A stretch of DNA of 64,000 nt from NCBI GenBank assembly GCA_022605955.1, contig JAKCOZ010000007.1:28799491-28863490 (forward strand). The letters run 5' to 3'. The translations under genes and the position numbers were made by a program. Positions 44,943 to 58,000 of this stretch are shown piece by piece. Below the pieces are notes generated by a model. That model ran no database searches and was not told where the DNA came from. It saw only the letters and a program-made list of their open reading frames with translations. Numbering within the stretch: the stretch's first letter is position 1; each line of letters opens with the position of its first letter. Source of the DNA: Rallus limicola. Lineage: Eukaryota; Chordata; Aves; Gruiformes; Rallidae.

Positions 44943-47054
44943 AAAGTACAGGCAACACTAGAAACTTTACCTGGGCTTTAACCTATAGGATGTATATCCC
45001 CTACCTTTTCAAGAAGAAAATAACATGCCCAAAATTATATAGTAAATCAGAAACAAGTCCAAGAACTGAACATTAATGTGATGATACATTCAATACTAGG
45101 ATGTGCCAGTCACACTCTCTAAATACCTTAAAATACCCTTGGTCAATAATTTCACTATTAAAACAAAACTAATTTAAAATAGGACAAATCAACTGAGGCA
45201 GTGAAATAAAGGAGGGAAAAAAAGGGTCTATGTGATGATTTTAAATTGTGGACAAGTTTGGACGAGAGTTTACAAACAACTGGCAAATTCACATCCTTCT
45301 TGACATAATAGCTTGTTTCTAAAATGCTTCCAAAACAAGTGTTTTGGAATGTATCAAGCCTGATACATGATGCAAGTTTATCACTAAAGCAGTATTATTT
45401 TCGTATCTTTATAAATAATTCATTAAAATTCAGCCCTCAGAAGATTACATATCAATGTATGTGTTGCTGAAATTTAGTCCTTAAATAGTTATTGTCACCA
45501 CCAGGCAGTTCAGCCTGGCCATATTCAGACTGCAGTAAACATTGTGACATGCGAAGCCCTGATCAAAGATGGCCTGTAGGCAATACATTTGATGGCACCT
45601 CAGATGCTCAAGGCCGTAATTTCCAAAACATTTTAAGTTGATATGCCTTAAGAATTCTGTTTTTAAGAGCAGCAGCCAACACGTCTCCTAAAAAGCCAGG
45701 CCCCTCCAAGAAGTTCATATGCTACACACCACAGACCCAGTGCTCAATGCTGCTCACTGCCATGTACACTGGACACAGGCAGTACTACAAAGGAGGTCAC
45801 AACCAAATCCCTGCTACAACCCATCAACATCTACATAGCCTTCAGTCTGGATTTCACAATCAAGTGTTTTTCTTGACTCATGTTTCACAAGTTTGTCCTA
45901 AAACTCTGAACTCAAACAGCAGAAGTCACACATGACTTCATGAGGGCAGGTCCCTGATTCAAGAACAAGGTAGGCCTTTACTGTTCCTTCATGCACAGCA
46001 GCCTCCTCAAAGAGGCTCCCTGAAGTATCTGAGGATGAATATTGCTTCCTCACAGAATGCTGGGCATCCAGAAGACAGATAACCTAAAACTGAGGGATGT
46101 CACTAACTAAAATTAATTCAAGACCAGTCATGCTTTCCAAGGACACAAAAGTCCATCAGAAGAAACAGCACCCAGCTTCTGCATTAGCACTTCCCTGAAT
46201 TTAACCTGGAACATGAACATGGCAAATTTTGGTTATTCTGGTCAAACTATATTGAAAAACAGCTAAAATACTCCTTTTATAGCACCACTACTAATGTGGA
46301 GAGTATTTTTAAGGCAATGATTTGTCTCTCTTGAAGTGCTACCATCTGGTAGCATGCGTACTGAACAAGTGCTATACACTACATGGTACTTTTTAGCAGC
46401 GCAAAAAATTCTGTTTTTTCTGTACACATTAAGCTCTGCCAAACCACATGTATGCTTCAGACAGTATCTTCAATGACTAAAACAAGTTAGCAGATGCTAG
46501 TTCAAGGAACCAACGTATGCATTTGAAAAGAAGGAAAATTGATTTATTTAATTTAATTAAGCACAGAGAATTATGGAGAAAACAAATTAATTCATTTCCC
46601 TCCACACACACAATCTCAATTAATTGTCTAAAAAACTATGAATCACAATGACTGCATCTATTGATAACAATTCCAATTGTGAAGATACAAATATAATTAG
46701 TACCACAACCAACTTATTCTGGTTAAAAAATACAAATAAAAAGATGGGCAACAAGAAACAATTCACGGTTCATTCTAGTAAAGGCAATGTTTTATCTGAA
46801 AAAGCCTGTAGATACAGCTGAAATATATTTCTTGTGTGTGCAATGCATATACATGTGCACATTTGCAGATTTTTATCTACATCCAACCCCCCCCACACTT
46901 CTCCCAAGACAAATGCACAAGCTCAGTAACTCAACAATTCTCCTATTCAGAGAGAAAAAAAAATATAAATAAATATTGCCTTCCTCAATAATATTCATTT
47001 CCTCCTCTGAAATATCAACTCAGGGTTACAAAACAGTACTCTACTTTATGCACT

Positions 47055-47160
47055 TTTGCTATACTGGGCTGAAAGCACCTGATCTCCTCTAAACTTGGAA
47101 GCTAAGCAGACCAGGGCCCAGGAGTGGCTGGATGGGAAAAAATCACCTGAAAATAGGCAA
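47055..47160 (+). pseudogene. 5S rRNA-like pseudogene or 5S-derived SINE head
   Basis: Resembles 5S rRNA from its start: gctatactgggctgaa, cctgatctcctctaaacttgg, an exact ggaagctaagcag at 47097-47109 (the internal promoter region of 5S), and ggatggga at 47130-47137 at nearly the natural spacing (33 versus 34 bases). The end is more degraded. It could be a retroposed 5S copy or the 5S-derived head of an old SINE such as AmnSINE1; I see no clear tRNA-like body after it. Confidence 0.8.
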
Positions 47161-50100
47161 AAGTCCAAGATTCATAGTCAATCATAAGACCACAATACCA
47201 AAAGTGAGTCAAAAGACTTAACTCAACTCCATTTTAATTGCTAAATTCAAGGAGGGAAAAAAAGGGCAGAACGTATTTGTCCAAAGCAGATTAAATTTTT
47301 CTTAAGGAATTGTTCTATTTGAATAAGTTAGCAACTGTGGTGGAAGTGGAAAAACGGCACACCATCTGAAAAGCACGCTTTACAAATCTGCATTTTCTTC
47401 ACAGGCTATGAGATAAACTGAGAGCAAATCTGTAGCAATTGCCTCCACTAATATTCTGGAAAGAATAAGCCCAAATATCTTCCACGGGTAGATGCTCATT
47501 ACAGCAACTGAGACTTTGCTAGTGTCTTAATATTTTCTAAAGCAAAAGGTCCGTCGTTTTATGAGAAAGAAGGGGAGAAATCAGAGAGGGAAAACTCTAA
47601 AGTTACTACTTGTTGTGTAGGCTCAGCATACTCATTCATTTTTAACCTTGATCACAATTCAAATGTTAGTTTTACTACAGCACTTAGGATATTAATTGTG
47701 CTTTACAAAAAAAGTATGGGACACCCAAAGGAGGTATCACAATCAGTAGGTGAGCAGTGAAAAGTAACAGGAACATAATAAAAATAAAACAACATGTTTG
47801 GAATGCTTCTGTCTGGGGAAACTTTGCCGAGATGTAAGCATAGATCTCCAGACAGTTGTTTACTGCATGGTGTCCCTGAACAGTCTCCACCATTGATGAC
47901 TAGAGGCTTGGCAGTATAGGCCCATATGTATGGCATATGGTCCTGGAGTTTGGGACACCACACCACTGCAAGCAGCAACTGCCCATCACTACCTTGTTGC
48001 ATTACAGAGATGGCTCCAAGACATGGGCCAGCACAAGGATGTGCATCCCACCACAGCAGGGCAAGGTAGGAAAGGGTAGCTCTGCCGCCAGTGGGAATAG
48101 AGGAGGAGAAGGACAAATTTGCAGAGAGAAGGAATAAAACAAGGGAAGGGGGACCATGGGGATGTGCGTGACAGGACAACGGGAAAGCAGCAAGTGGAAG
48201 CACACCACTTCCTGCACATGTGCTGGCACTCACCCAGTGTTTCCCAACAGCAAGCTTGGGGCTCTTGGCTCAGCTCAGAACCACTGAATTAGGAGGCAAA
48301 CAAACCAATCATGGTTATCTATCATTTTATTAACACACGAATAAGCAGGTAAGCCTTCAGACAAACTAAGTAAATCTCACTGACCACACAATTCTCTTCA
48401 CAACTCAAATAATGGAAACTTCTACTGTTTTTAACATACACATATGAGCCTCAAAAACAGTCTAAAGAAGTTGGGCAGAGCGGTCAAGATAACTTACAAA
48501 ATTGTCTCCTAAGGTATGCAGCATTATTCCAAAGGACAAAAGCATTACAATAACATATTCCAAAATATATTAAAAAAACTTTAGTCTTTTAAACCCCCTC
48601 TTTAACTCAGAAATCCATTTGTTGACTGAAGATGGATTTGATAGAAGATTAAAATCTTTATCAAGAAAAAACATTTCAGTGAGCCTACATTCTCATGACA
48701 GCAGTAAATTACACTACTAAAAACGCCATCTGGGCAACTTAATTCTTGCTTTCCTTGTAAAAAAGCAAGAAGATGCTATCTCATTTCCTAATAAACATCA
48801 AATGCCTAATGAAAGCATCAAATGTTTTCTATTAGGAATGCATTCTCATGAACTTCAGCACCTTAAAGCCTTTACTTAATTTTTGTCCAATGAGTAACAT
48901 TATAGTTACTCAAACGCAAAGTAGGATTAAAGGCATGAAAAGGAATCAGCACAGTCAATACCCAACTGTATGTTAGAGTAACCTCGTAACTGACTAAGCA
49001 TCACCTTCTAAAAAACAAAATGAATTTTTAAAAGTTTAACAAGATTTCCTAAATTTCTTTACCAGACACTGACTTTTGCTTGTTTACTCTAGTAAGGCTT
49101 TGCTAAAAGGTAAAAGCTCTTTCTTTTCAAAATATTATCAACGCATCTACCTTAATGCTTGCTAAAAGTTACAGAGTGATTAAGCACACAATAACACAAA
49201 AAATATGTGCTGAAAATCCAATTCCCTTCCTCCATAAATGTCAATCAGATTAATGTATTTTTATGACATTTTCTATTATGTAAATTCTCAGGTTATTAAA
49301 TTATCTGGAAAAATTGAAATGTTTAAAGATTAATGAATTACATGGTCATTTTTACTTTTTCAATTTAACACGGATTTTCATATCCAACAATTTGAAAGCA
49401 GAATGGGGACAGACACTGAAATGGAAACAATGTGGCAATCATAACACTCTGAAAATCAGTAATGTCGTACAGTACGCAGCACAGAAAGTCTCGTTTTGTT
49501 AATAACTTTTCAGTAAGTGAAGAAAAACAATAACGACTCCACATATGGGGTTTGGGGGCTTTTAAATACCCAACTCCCTCAAAAAACAGAAGACCATTTT
49601 TCTTTTTTGCAAGGCTTCAGAGTTTGAGTATCTTGTACCGCTCAGTTTGCATTGCAAAAACTCAAAGGCCAGGGAGAAGAGGAGGGACATCAATCTTCAA
49701 TAGCTTACTTCAAGCCCAAACACCCACCTTGTCTTACCAGATACGATAAAGCAAGTGGTTTTCTGGTGCCTTCGTACTAAATATCTGTGTCTGTTTTGAA
49801 AAATTTCTCACACTGTTCTTAAGTTTCAAACCCACAAAATGTGGTCCAAACAATGAAGCAGATACAGCCCCAATACAATTTTATTCCCCTGGACTGTCCT
49901 TACAGTAAATCAGGATTCATTAAAAGGAAAACCATTGCTACAGACTGTTTCTTCAGTTGAAAGTTACACAAGCTGTTTTCTCTTACCTCCATCAGCCTGT
50001 CCTGTAGGGATAACATTGTTAAGAAAACCTCTAAACTTTGGCAAAACAGAAAACAACACAGTAGCTACCCCCATAAACATGTCTTTTGAATCAAAATTAC

Positions 50101-53100
50101 ACAGGTATCTAGCTTTCAAATGTATTAAGTACACTTGGGAAAAAAAGATGTCTTCAGCCTCCAACTTACAGCTTCAACCTCCGGGGGCCTATTTGAGCAG
50201 AGCAAGATCTCTCTGTCCATTAAGGCAGCCTGAAAGCAGTTCGCATCTACAGCTCCTTTAAGGAAGAAAGGAGGACCCCATGCAACCCCCAAAATTCACA
50301 TTAGTTTTATAGTCTACCAGTTTCATCTAGCCTAGGAGCTGCTACTGATCAAACGGCAGCAAAACGCCATATTAACTTTCTTTTCAGTAAGAATAGAGCT
50401 TAACTCTCACCCTTCATTAAAGCAGTAACTAGGAGCTTTGTATAATACCTAGATGAACACAATGTCACGAGGACATTACACTACAGATCTTAAAAAATAC
50501 CACTTGACATATCTCTTAACATCCCATTGAGCTGGTAGCCATTTAACTGTCCAGGGCACAAAGACTGAGACATCCCACCTGACTAGCTTAAAGAGCAATG
50601 ATTAAACCATCTGAAAGCCCCAATCAAGAATAGCGTCATTCGGATCTCTGCTCCACCACCATCACAAAGTCCTCAAGCTGCGAGCAACTTAATTCACACA
50701 AGCAGTCAGAATCAAGGCAAAGTCCCAAAGAAACAACTCTCTACTGTGAGATCCAGGGTCAGACATTCACTTTGCCAAGCACTGATTTTCAGATAAAATG
50801 AATGAATCAAGTCCTCTTGCTTGCAACCTGCAATCCCTGCCACAAAAAAAAAAACCTTTATCCTTCTTTATCTTGTAAACAGAAGTATCTGAGAGTTAGT
50901 TCCCTGCTGGTTTAGTTCTGGAGGTACAGATCCAACCATATTACAGTGGACACAGACATACTCAATATCACTTATCACTGGGCAACTCCTTAAAAGAGAG
51001 AGGGAAAGAATCAACTTTTACCACCCTAGTGCTAACACAAAAAACCCCTAACATGCAGGTTTCCAAAGGGATAACTAAACAAGCCCTCCTTCCATAGATG
51101 AAGAGAAAGACGTGTTGCATATGTGGAGGCTGCAGATCCATACTTAGCTGATGCATAATGAGAGCCAGAACCAAGTATCTGTAATAATTTTTTTTAACTG
51201 TATTAGAATATTCATAAAGGATACACACTACACTAGTATTCTATTGTAGCATGTTGGTTACCAAGAGCTGTTCTCAATTCTCTCTTATGATAGTTTAGAG
51301 TTTGTGAAACAACATGAAGGAAAATGATTGTAGGTGGGCTCAAAAGACCCTGATCAACACTTTCTAGGAAGTTTGGAGAAAAATAGTAATTTTGGAGGAA
51401 GAGTAAGACCAGTGCTTCAAAGCTTATATTTTGCCTAAAAGATACCTAAATTATTGCAATTAGATGACAAGAAATTTTCATGTCTCATGAAGAGCTATGC
51501 TTTTTAAGTCCTCCCTTGAAAATGGCAATGGCACAATCGTTTTGGAAGCTGCTGGCTGCCCCAAGAAACAGCAGGTTAAATCAAATTCTGATAGAGGGAG
51601 TCCCTTCCTGCATGAGAAAACCAGCCTCTTTTGATTCCTGAAGCCAAATAATATGATGTAAATGTCAACATGATAGGCAATAGCATTAGCAGGGTATTGC
51701 AGATGAAAAAAGTTATTTAGTGGCTATGGATGTTAGCAGGCAGCAAGAACTTACAGGGATGATAGACATGACATTCTGACTAGAAAATCATCATCCAGAA
51801 CTAATGGCATCCAAATTTTCAACACAACTCATCCCATACAGCTAAGCTAGAAGAAAAACAATGTGTTAAGAATTTTAGAACTAATCAATTGAGGAACTAC
51901 GTTATGCTTCATTAGGTGAAACCTTGTTTTTATGCCAATTTCAACACTGAGATGTTCATGAACATCACTACTTCATCATCATATAGTTTCCTAACACGAC
52001 TGCTGCCACAACAGGTATCAAGAATGTGCAACGCCTTATTAGTGAAACACCATTAAGGTACTTAATGTTTTAAAAGCATACTGTTTCAGACATAACAGTA
52101 CAGATTTCTAAACAACTCCAATGTGATGCTTTAACACGGGATCAACGACTTTCAACACTAGTGTCATGGAAAGCCAGCAGGCAGTTTTGAAAGGCTTGCT
52201 GGCAGCAACCACACTGCTTTGCCACAAGACCCATAAAAGTAATCTTTTTCCCAGTTGCCACGACCTTTTTACCAGAATCCGCACTCCTTAATCTAATGAA
52301 GAAAAATACTATTTAGCATGCTAGTCCTTCTTTCCAAACAGAAGAATCTACTGAAATACTTAAACATTGTTTAATCTTCAGAGGCTTTCCACACAGATGT
52401 GAAGAAAGTAAAATGTGATACAAGTAAATGACATTTCACTAGCCAACAGGCCCAGCCCAAACGAGCTGATGCATTAACAATCTCCAAATCCCGAAGCTGT
52501 TTCTATATCAGACTTACAACCTTGTCTTGGACAACCTGAATAGTTAGCCAAGGAAATAAGATTCCTCACCATAGCTTACTCCCTCTTCGCTTACACTTAT
52601 CTATGTACATGTAAATATACACACAGACACAGTGGTGGGGGTGGACACGGAGAGGAAGGGGGGAGAGAGAATACACACAACACCCCCTATATTTAAATAT
52701 GCATTTAACCAGGAATCAAGGCAAATACTGTGGTAAATCTCAACACACATGGTCATACTTATATGTATATTGGAAAAAGGGTGTTGGAAAGCAAGTTCAG
52801 CCACAAGTAGGGAAAAGCAACTTCACAGCAAAAAAGCAAGACAGAAGCCTGACAGCATCATGCCTTCATTCACAGTATCTCAAGGTTCACCTCTACCCTC
52901 CCAAAAACTAAAATAAAATCCAGCTTACAGTTTCACAGCACTGCCCAGGTAACAGCCTGACAGGGAATTCAGAAAGCAGAAACCCCCATTCCATTGTGTG
53001 TCAGTGCTGCAGTTCGGAGCCAGAACACTGCACGGTATCTACTGAACAGCATTATCATCAGTATTAGTCCGTGGAGTTCCTACAGCCCAGGCTAACGCCA

Positions 53101-54039
53101 GCAATGCCTGGTGCTGGTATAACTTCTGCACTATGTCCTCAAAGAAACAATGAATTCAGCCAGGCTTCAAAAAAACTTTTCCATAGCACAGCAAGAGAGA
53201 GAGACAATAAAAACAGGAGTGGTTAGATATCTGAGGTGAAAGACAGTCATGCCTTCGCACATGCAGCCTCTGGCATCTAACAACTTGAGACTGTGCATTC
53301 TGTTCGTAACAAATGCAAAAGATATCACATAATTTAAACAAAACTGAAGTCCTCAACAGTTAAAGACTATTAAATTTAGAAAGTAAAGCTCATGGCTTTT
53401 AGATCAAACTGCACAAGAGAGTTAGGGTGAATTTCTCCCCTTTCTAGGGCTTGTAACATCATATGGCAGGATTCTGCAAGCCAAAGCTAATATTTCAGCA
53501 GCATAGCACTTGCAACTTTTATATCTAAGTGTGGCTTGTTCTTCTAAAGTAGCCAAGAACTAAACTCACACCCTGTTTAAACAGGCAGAAAAAGTGCTCT
53601 GTGCCAAGGAGGAAGTTATAAACTTAAAGTAGGTTTTGTACATGGGAAACAAGTTGGGAAATGGGGACAGATCCATTGCAATCAATTCTCTAACAAGTAA
53701 GAGAAAAAGCACAGTGCAATGCACAGTACACTGGAGCTGGAGGCAGGAGCCTGCGGTTTCACTGCTCGCTCAGCTGAAGGACTCCCTGATGGGGGCTGGA
53801 CAAGTCAATTCTTTCCATTCCTACTTCTTCTCTGAAGATTAAAACCTCTTGGGATAGCATTCACCATTTACTCTGAACACAGCCCCAAAGCAAAACAGCC
53901 CCATTTGAGGAAAAGATGAATCACTGAATCACTTGATGGTACCTACATTTCACTGACTGCCAAAATGCCTTCGTAACTACATTGTATTTACAAAACTAAA
54001 CTATAGCTGGAGAAGAAAAAAGTTCAACAGACTTCAGAT

Positions 54040-55012
54040 AAAAGACAGAGCGGTGATGTGGTGTGCAGGATCAGCAGTAAAAAGTCCATCTGGAGGCCAG
54101 TCACTACTGGTGTGCCCATGGGGTCAATACTGGGACCAGTACTCTTCTATCATGTTCATTAATAACCTGGATGATGGGACAGAGTGCACCCTCAACAAGC
54201 CTGCAATGATACAAAACTGGGAGGAGTGGTTGATACATCATCAGAGGTTTGTGCTGACATCCAGAAGGACTTCAACAGGCTGGAGATATGGGCTGACAGG
54301 AATCTCAACTTCAGCAAAGGGAAATGTAAAGTCCTAACCCTGGAGAAGAATAAACCTGGGGCACCAGTACCTGCTGGGGTGCGATGGCAAGAAACTGCAG
54401 AAAAGGCCCTGGGGGTCCCAGCAGACACCAAGTTGACACAGCAAAGCACATCTGTCTCAAAGACAACTAACAGCCTCCTGGGCTGCACTGGGCAGAGTGG
54501 GGGCACTGGTGGGACACATCTGAGGTGCTGTGCCTAGTAATGGGGAGCCCAGCACAAGAGAGAGTAGACTTAGTGGAGTGAGTTCAGGGACAGACCATGA
54601 AGATGCCTGGGGGCATCTCTCATATGAGGAGAAGCTGAGAGACTAGGGATATTCAGCCTGGAGAGGAGAAGGTTCAGGGGGGCCTTACTTATATGCATCA
54701 ATACTGAAGCAGGGAGGGGAAGGCATATCAAGAAGGAAGAACCAGGCTCTTGGCACTGGTGCCCAATGAAAGGACTAGAGGCTATGGGCACAGGAAACGA
54801 AATTTAAATATAAAACAAGATACTTTTTTGTCTGAGGACAAACTCCTGCTCAGGCTATCCAGGAAGCTGCAGAGTAGTCTTAGAGGTGTTCAAAGCCCAA
54901 ACGTACAAAGAAGTAAGCAACCTGTTCTAGTTGACTGCTTTGAGCAGGGGGTCTAGACTAGAGATCTCTCAACATCCCTTCCAACCTCAGCTACTTAGCA
55001 ATTCTATGACTG
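54040..55012 (+). repeat. Old CR1 LINE fragment, forward
   Basis: About 970 bp of degenerate CR1: cttcaacaggctggagatat, gggaaatgtaaagtcctaac, ggatattcagcctggagagg, and the terminus catcccttccaacctcagct plus aattctatgac. Frames are broken; it is diverged from the other copies in the window. It lies in EIF3H intron 2, antisense to the gene. Confidence 0.85.
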
Positions 55013-58000
55013 GAAAAGATGGCTTAATAAGCTAGAAAATGGTAAATAAACAACTAACCAAAACAGCACCAAACCTGAGCTCAAGTCACAGAAATATTAT
55101 TGTTCATTTTTAAAATTTCTTTCAACGGGGCCAAGATCCCAGAAGCTCTGCTATGTACTGAAAAAAAATTTTAAATGATGGTGATAGAAGTAATCCAAGT
55201 TTGGTTCGAGCAAAATACAGGCTTTTAGAAACAATCAACCATAGTGTGAAATTTCAAAGGAGACTTTTTGTGTTTCAAAAGCAGTTATTTCCATTCTGCA
55301 TTCATCTTTTTGTTAGTTATTGAAAATGTTAAAAGCAATTATGCAGAGCACTATATAATTCTCAAAGGATTCAGCCTAAATACTTTTTCAAATGCAAACA
55401 AGACACTAGTCACAATAGGTACAAAAATCTTTGGTTAACAGCCACAGACTATATTTATTTTAGCCACTCTCATTGAATGTCAAAAATGCAACAGAAATGG
55501 TTTCAAAAATTAACATGGGTAAGCCAGTCCGAAAATATTTTGTTTCACAAACTGTGCTTAGATTTGCGACTGCAGTTCAATATGGTAAGCAAACATGAAA
55601 ATACAAAACTGTCAAAGGACAGAAAGGAAACAAAGCCAAGAACTGAATAACACTGAACTGCAATGTTCAACAGATGGGGAAACACGGCAGAAAAATCCAA
55701 ATTAAAAAACATCTTACTACTGATCGTGATCTCCTCTCTTTAAAACTGCATTTAAATCAAGAAAATTGAGAAATAACTGTTGCAGCCATCAACAGCGTAC
55801 TCAGTAAATTCTCTTGAATAATATTACTAGAATCAAACACAGATGAACTGTTTTAAGATTACTTCTCTGCAAGATATTATAAAGAGAGCTTATTTTCCGA
55901 AGTACTTCACTGAAAACCAAAAATTTACATGTGACATGGATATACATTCATATCAGAAAACAGGTCAGAATAATGAAAGTTTAATGAGCTGAACAGTTGC
56001 AACTTTGAGATCTAGAAAGGTGATAACTCAGTAACAATAAGCTCAATTTCTGTTTACTGAAAATAATTAAAGTTCTCAATGTATTTATTTTTATATATCA
56101 CAATCCCAGCATCAGGCGCCAGAAGGAACTACTGCAAACTGTCAAAAGTTTTCTCTGCTTCCAGAGACGGACAATCGTACCATTCTCAGAGTTTCCAAAC
56201 AACTATTTAAAAACTGTAATTTGAGATTCAAACACCTCCTCCATATTTTAACAGAAGAATACACTCCAAGAGACTGAAAGAAAAATCCTCCTTTCTGTAG
56301 GAAGACCATGAGCCACAGTGCTGCTTGTTAGAGGATTCCTGTGCTCACAGAGCCTGTGGTGCACAGAGTCCTTATCCATGACACACCAACTAGATTATGT
56401 TTGTTGGTATCATAATTAAAAAAAAAAAAAACAAACAAAAGGGGAGGTGGGATAATTATTTACATGGTAAATAATTTCAGTTACTATTTAGCTTAAGACT
56501 CTAATACACTTTTTCTACAAAGTTTTTGCCTAGAGTTGAGGGGTCTTAGAAATCACATCTCACTCCTTTGGCAGGTGGAAAAGAAGATTCCACATGAAAA
56601 ATGGCCTCACCACAGTCCTGTGGGTTAGAAACACTCAACAAACTGACAGCTGCACTACCAAAACCTCAGCGTGGGAGAGCTGAATCCACAATGATTTCAC
56701 AAATCCAGACTTCCACTAGGGACTTGACATAACACAGTCTGATCCATAGCAAACTACAACTTTTCTGCAATGGACAATCCCTCACTGAGATTTCTAGGCA
56801 ACAAAATTAGCTACACGACAACTCTAAGACAACTGAGACTGCCCATTCCACTGCTGTCTTGTGAAGGAAAACTGGAGCCCAGGCTGCTCTCTCTCCCCCA
56901 CTCCTCTATCCCCACAAGTCCATGGGCAATGAAAGTCTATCCTCAAGGCCTCCTCTCTTAAGCATTACTTTGGAAGCATGAGAAGGAACAGAAATATCAC
57001 CCCAGACTTAAAGATATGCCAATTAGCTTTTAAAATAGACTTGCAAATTCTGTTTTGGAGAGCAATGGGTGATCAGATCACAGTGGCTCTGGTGGCCAGC
57101 TGTTGTTTTAAAAGATAGCTATAAATACATGAAATACTCTCCTGACATTACTTTTCTGTGTAAGCATTGTAGCTGTTAGAAGGAGGCTATGTAATTAAGT
57201 CCCAAAGGGGAGAGACGTTTGCACAGCCACAAAGAAGAGATCCACAAACTGAAGAATAGAATGGTCTTTTGTTAAGACCTGCTCCATATTACAGAAGAGT
57301 TCACAAAACTCTTGATCCGAAGTGTTTTTCAAATGACTCTCTCTTTTACTTCTCCTTTCAAGGACAAGAGCAATAAAGAACTTGTTTTCTAAGGCTGCTT
57401 TTCAAAGTGCAAGAATTGCACTTGATCTTTCCTTGATTTTGCAAAGTCTGACAATTTTTCCTCCAGTACTCGAGTTAATATTCAAATCTACAGAACGGAA
57501 CCGGCTTGAAGTGTTTACTTGGTTCCTACATACCTTCAAGTTGAAGTTCACTAAGAATTCACCCCAGTCTTTTCATAAGTTTCCAAATGGGGTATTTCTA
57601 GTTCATGGAGCCAGTATCAGTGATGAAAGAAAAGACAGAAGGCAGAGATGATGCCTGATAAGAAACACTAATAAATGTGCTTGATAAATAAAATCACTAA
57701 ACAGACTTCACAAACATTTCACTTGCTGTCCTTACAATTTCCACTGGTAAAATTTTCCAAACTGTGGTTTTGTTATACTCCTGAACTGCGAGTCACAAGC
57801 ACTGAAAGTTTTGTTAACAGATACCAAGCACACACCAACTTTAGGACAATCTTGGAACTCAAACATGGCAAGGACAGCACTTGGTCTTATACATATGAGC
57901 AGGTTAAGAACACAAAAGCTGAATTTCTGACCTCTCGTCCTGTATGGGAACAATGGCCACTCTGCAAAGACAGAAAGCCATAGAAGCATCCCAAAGATCA

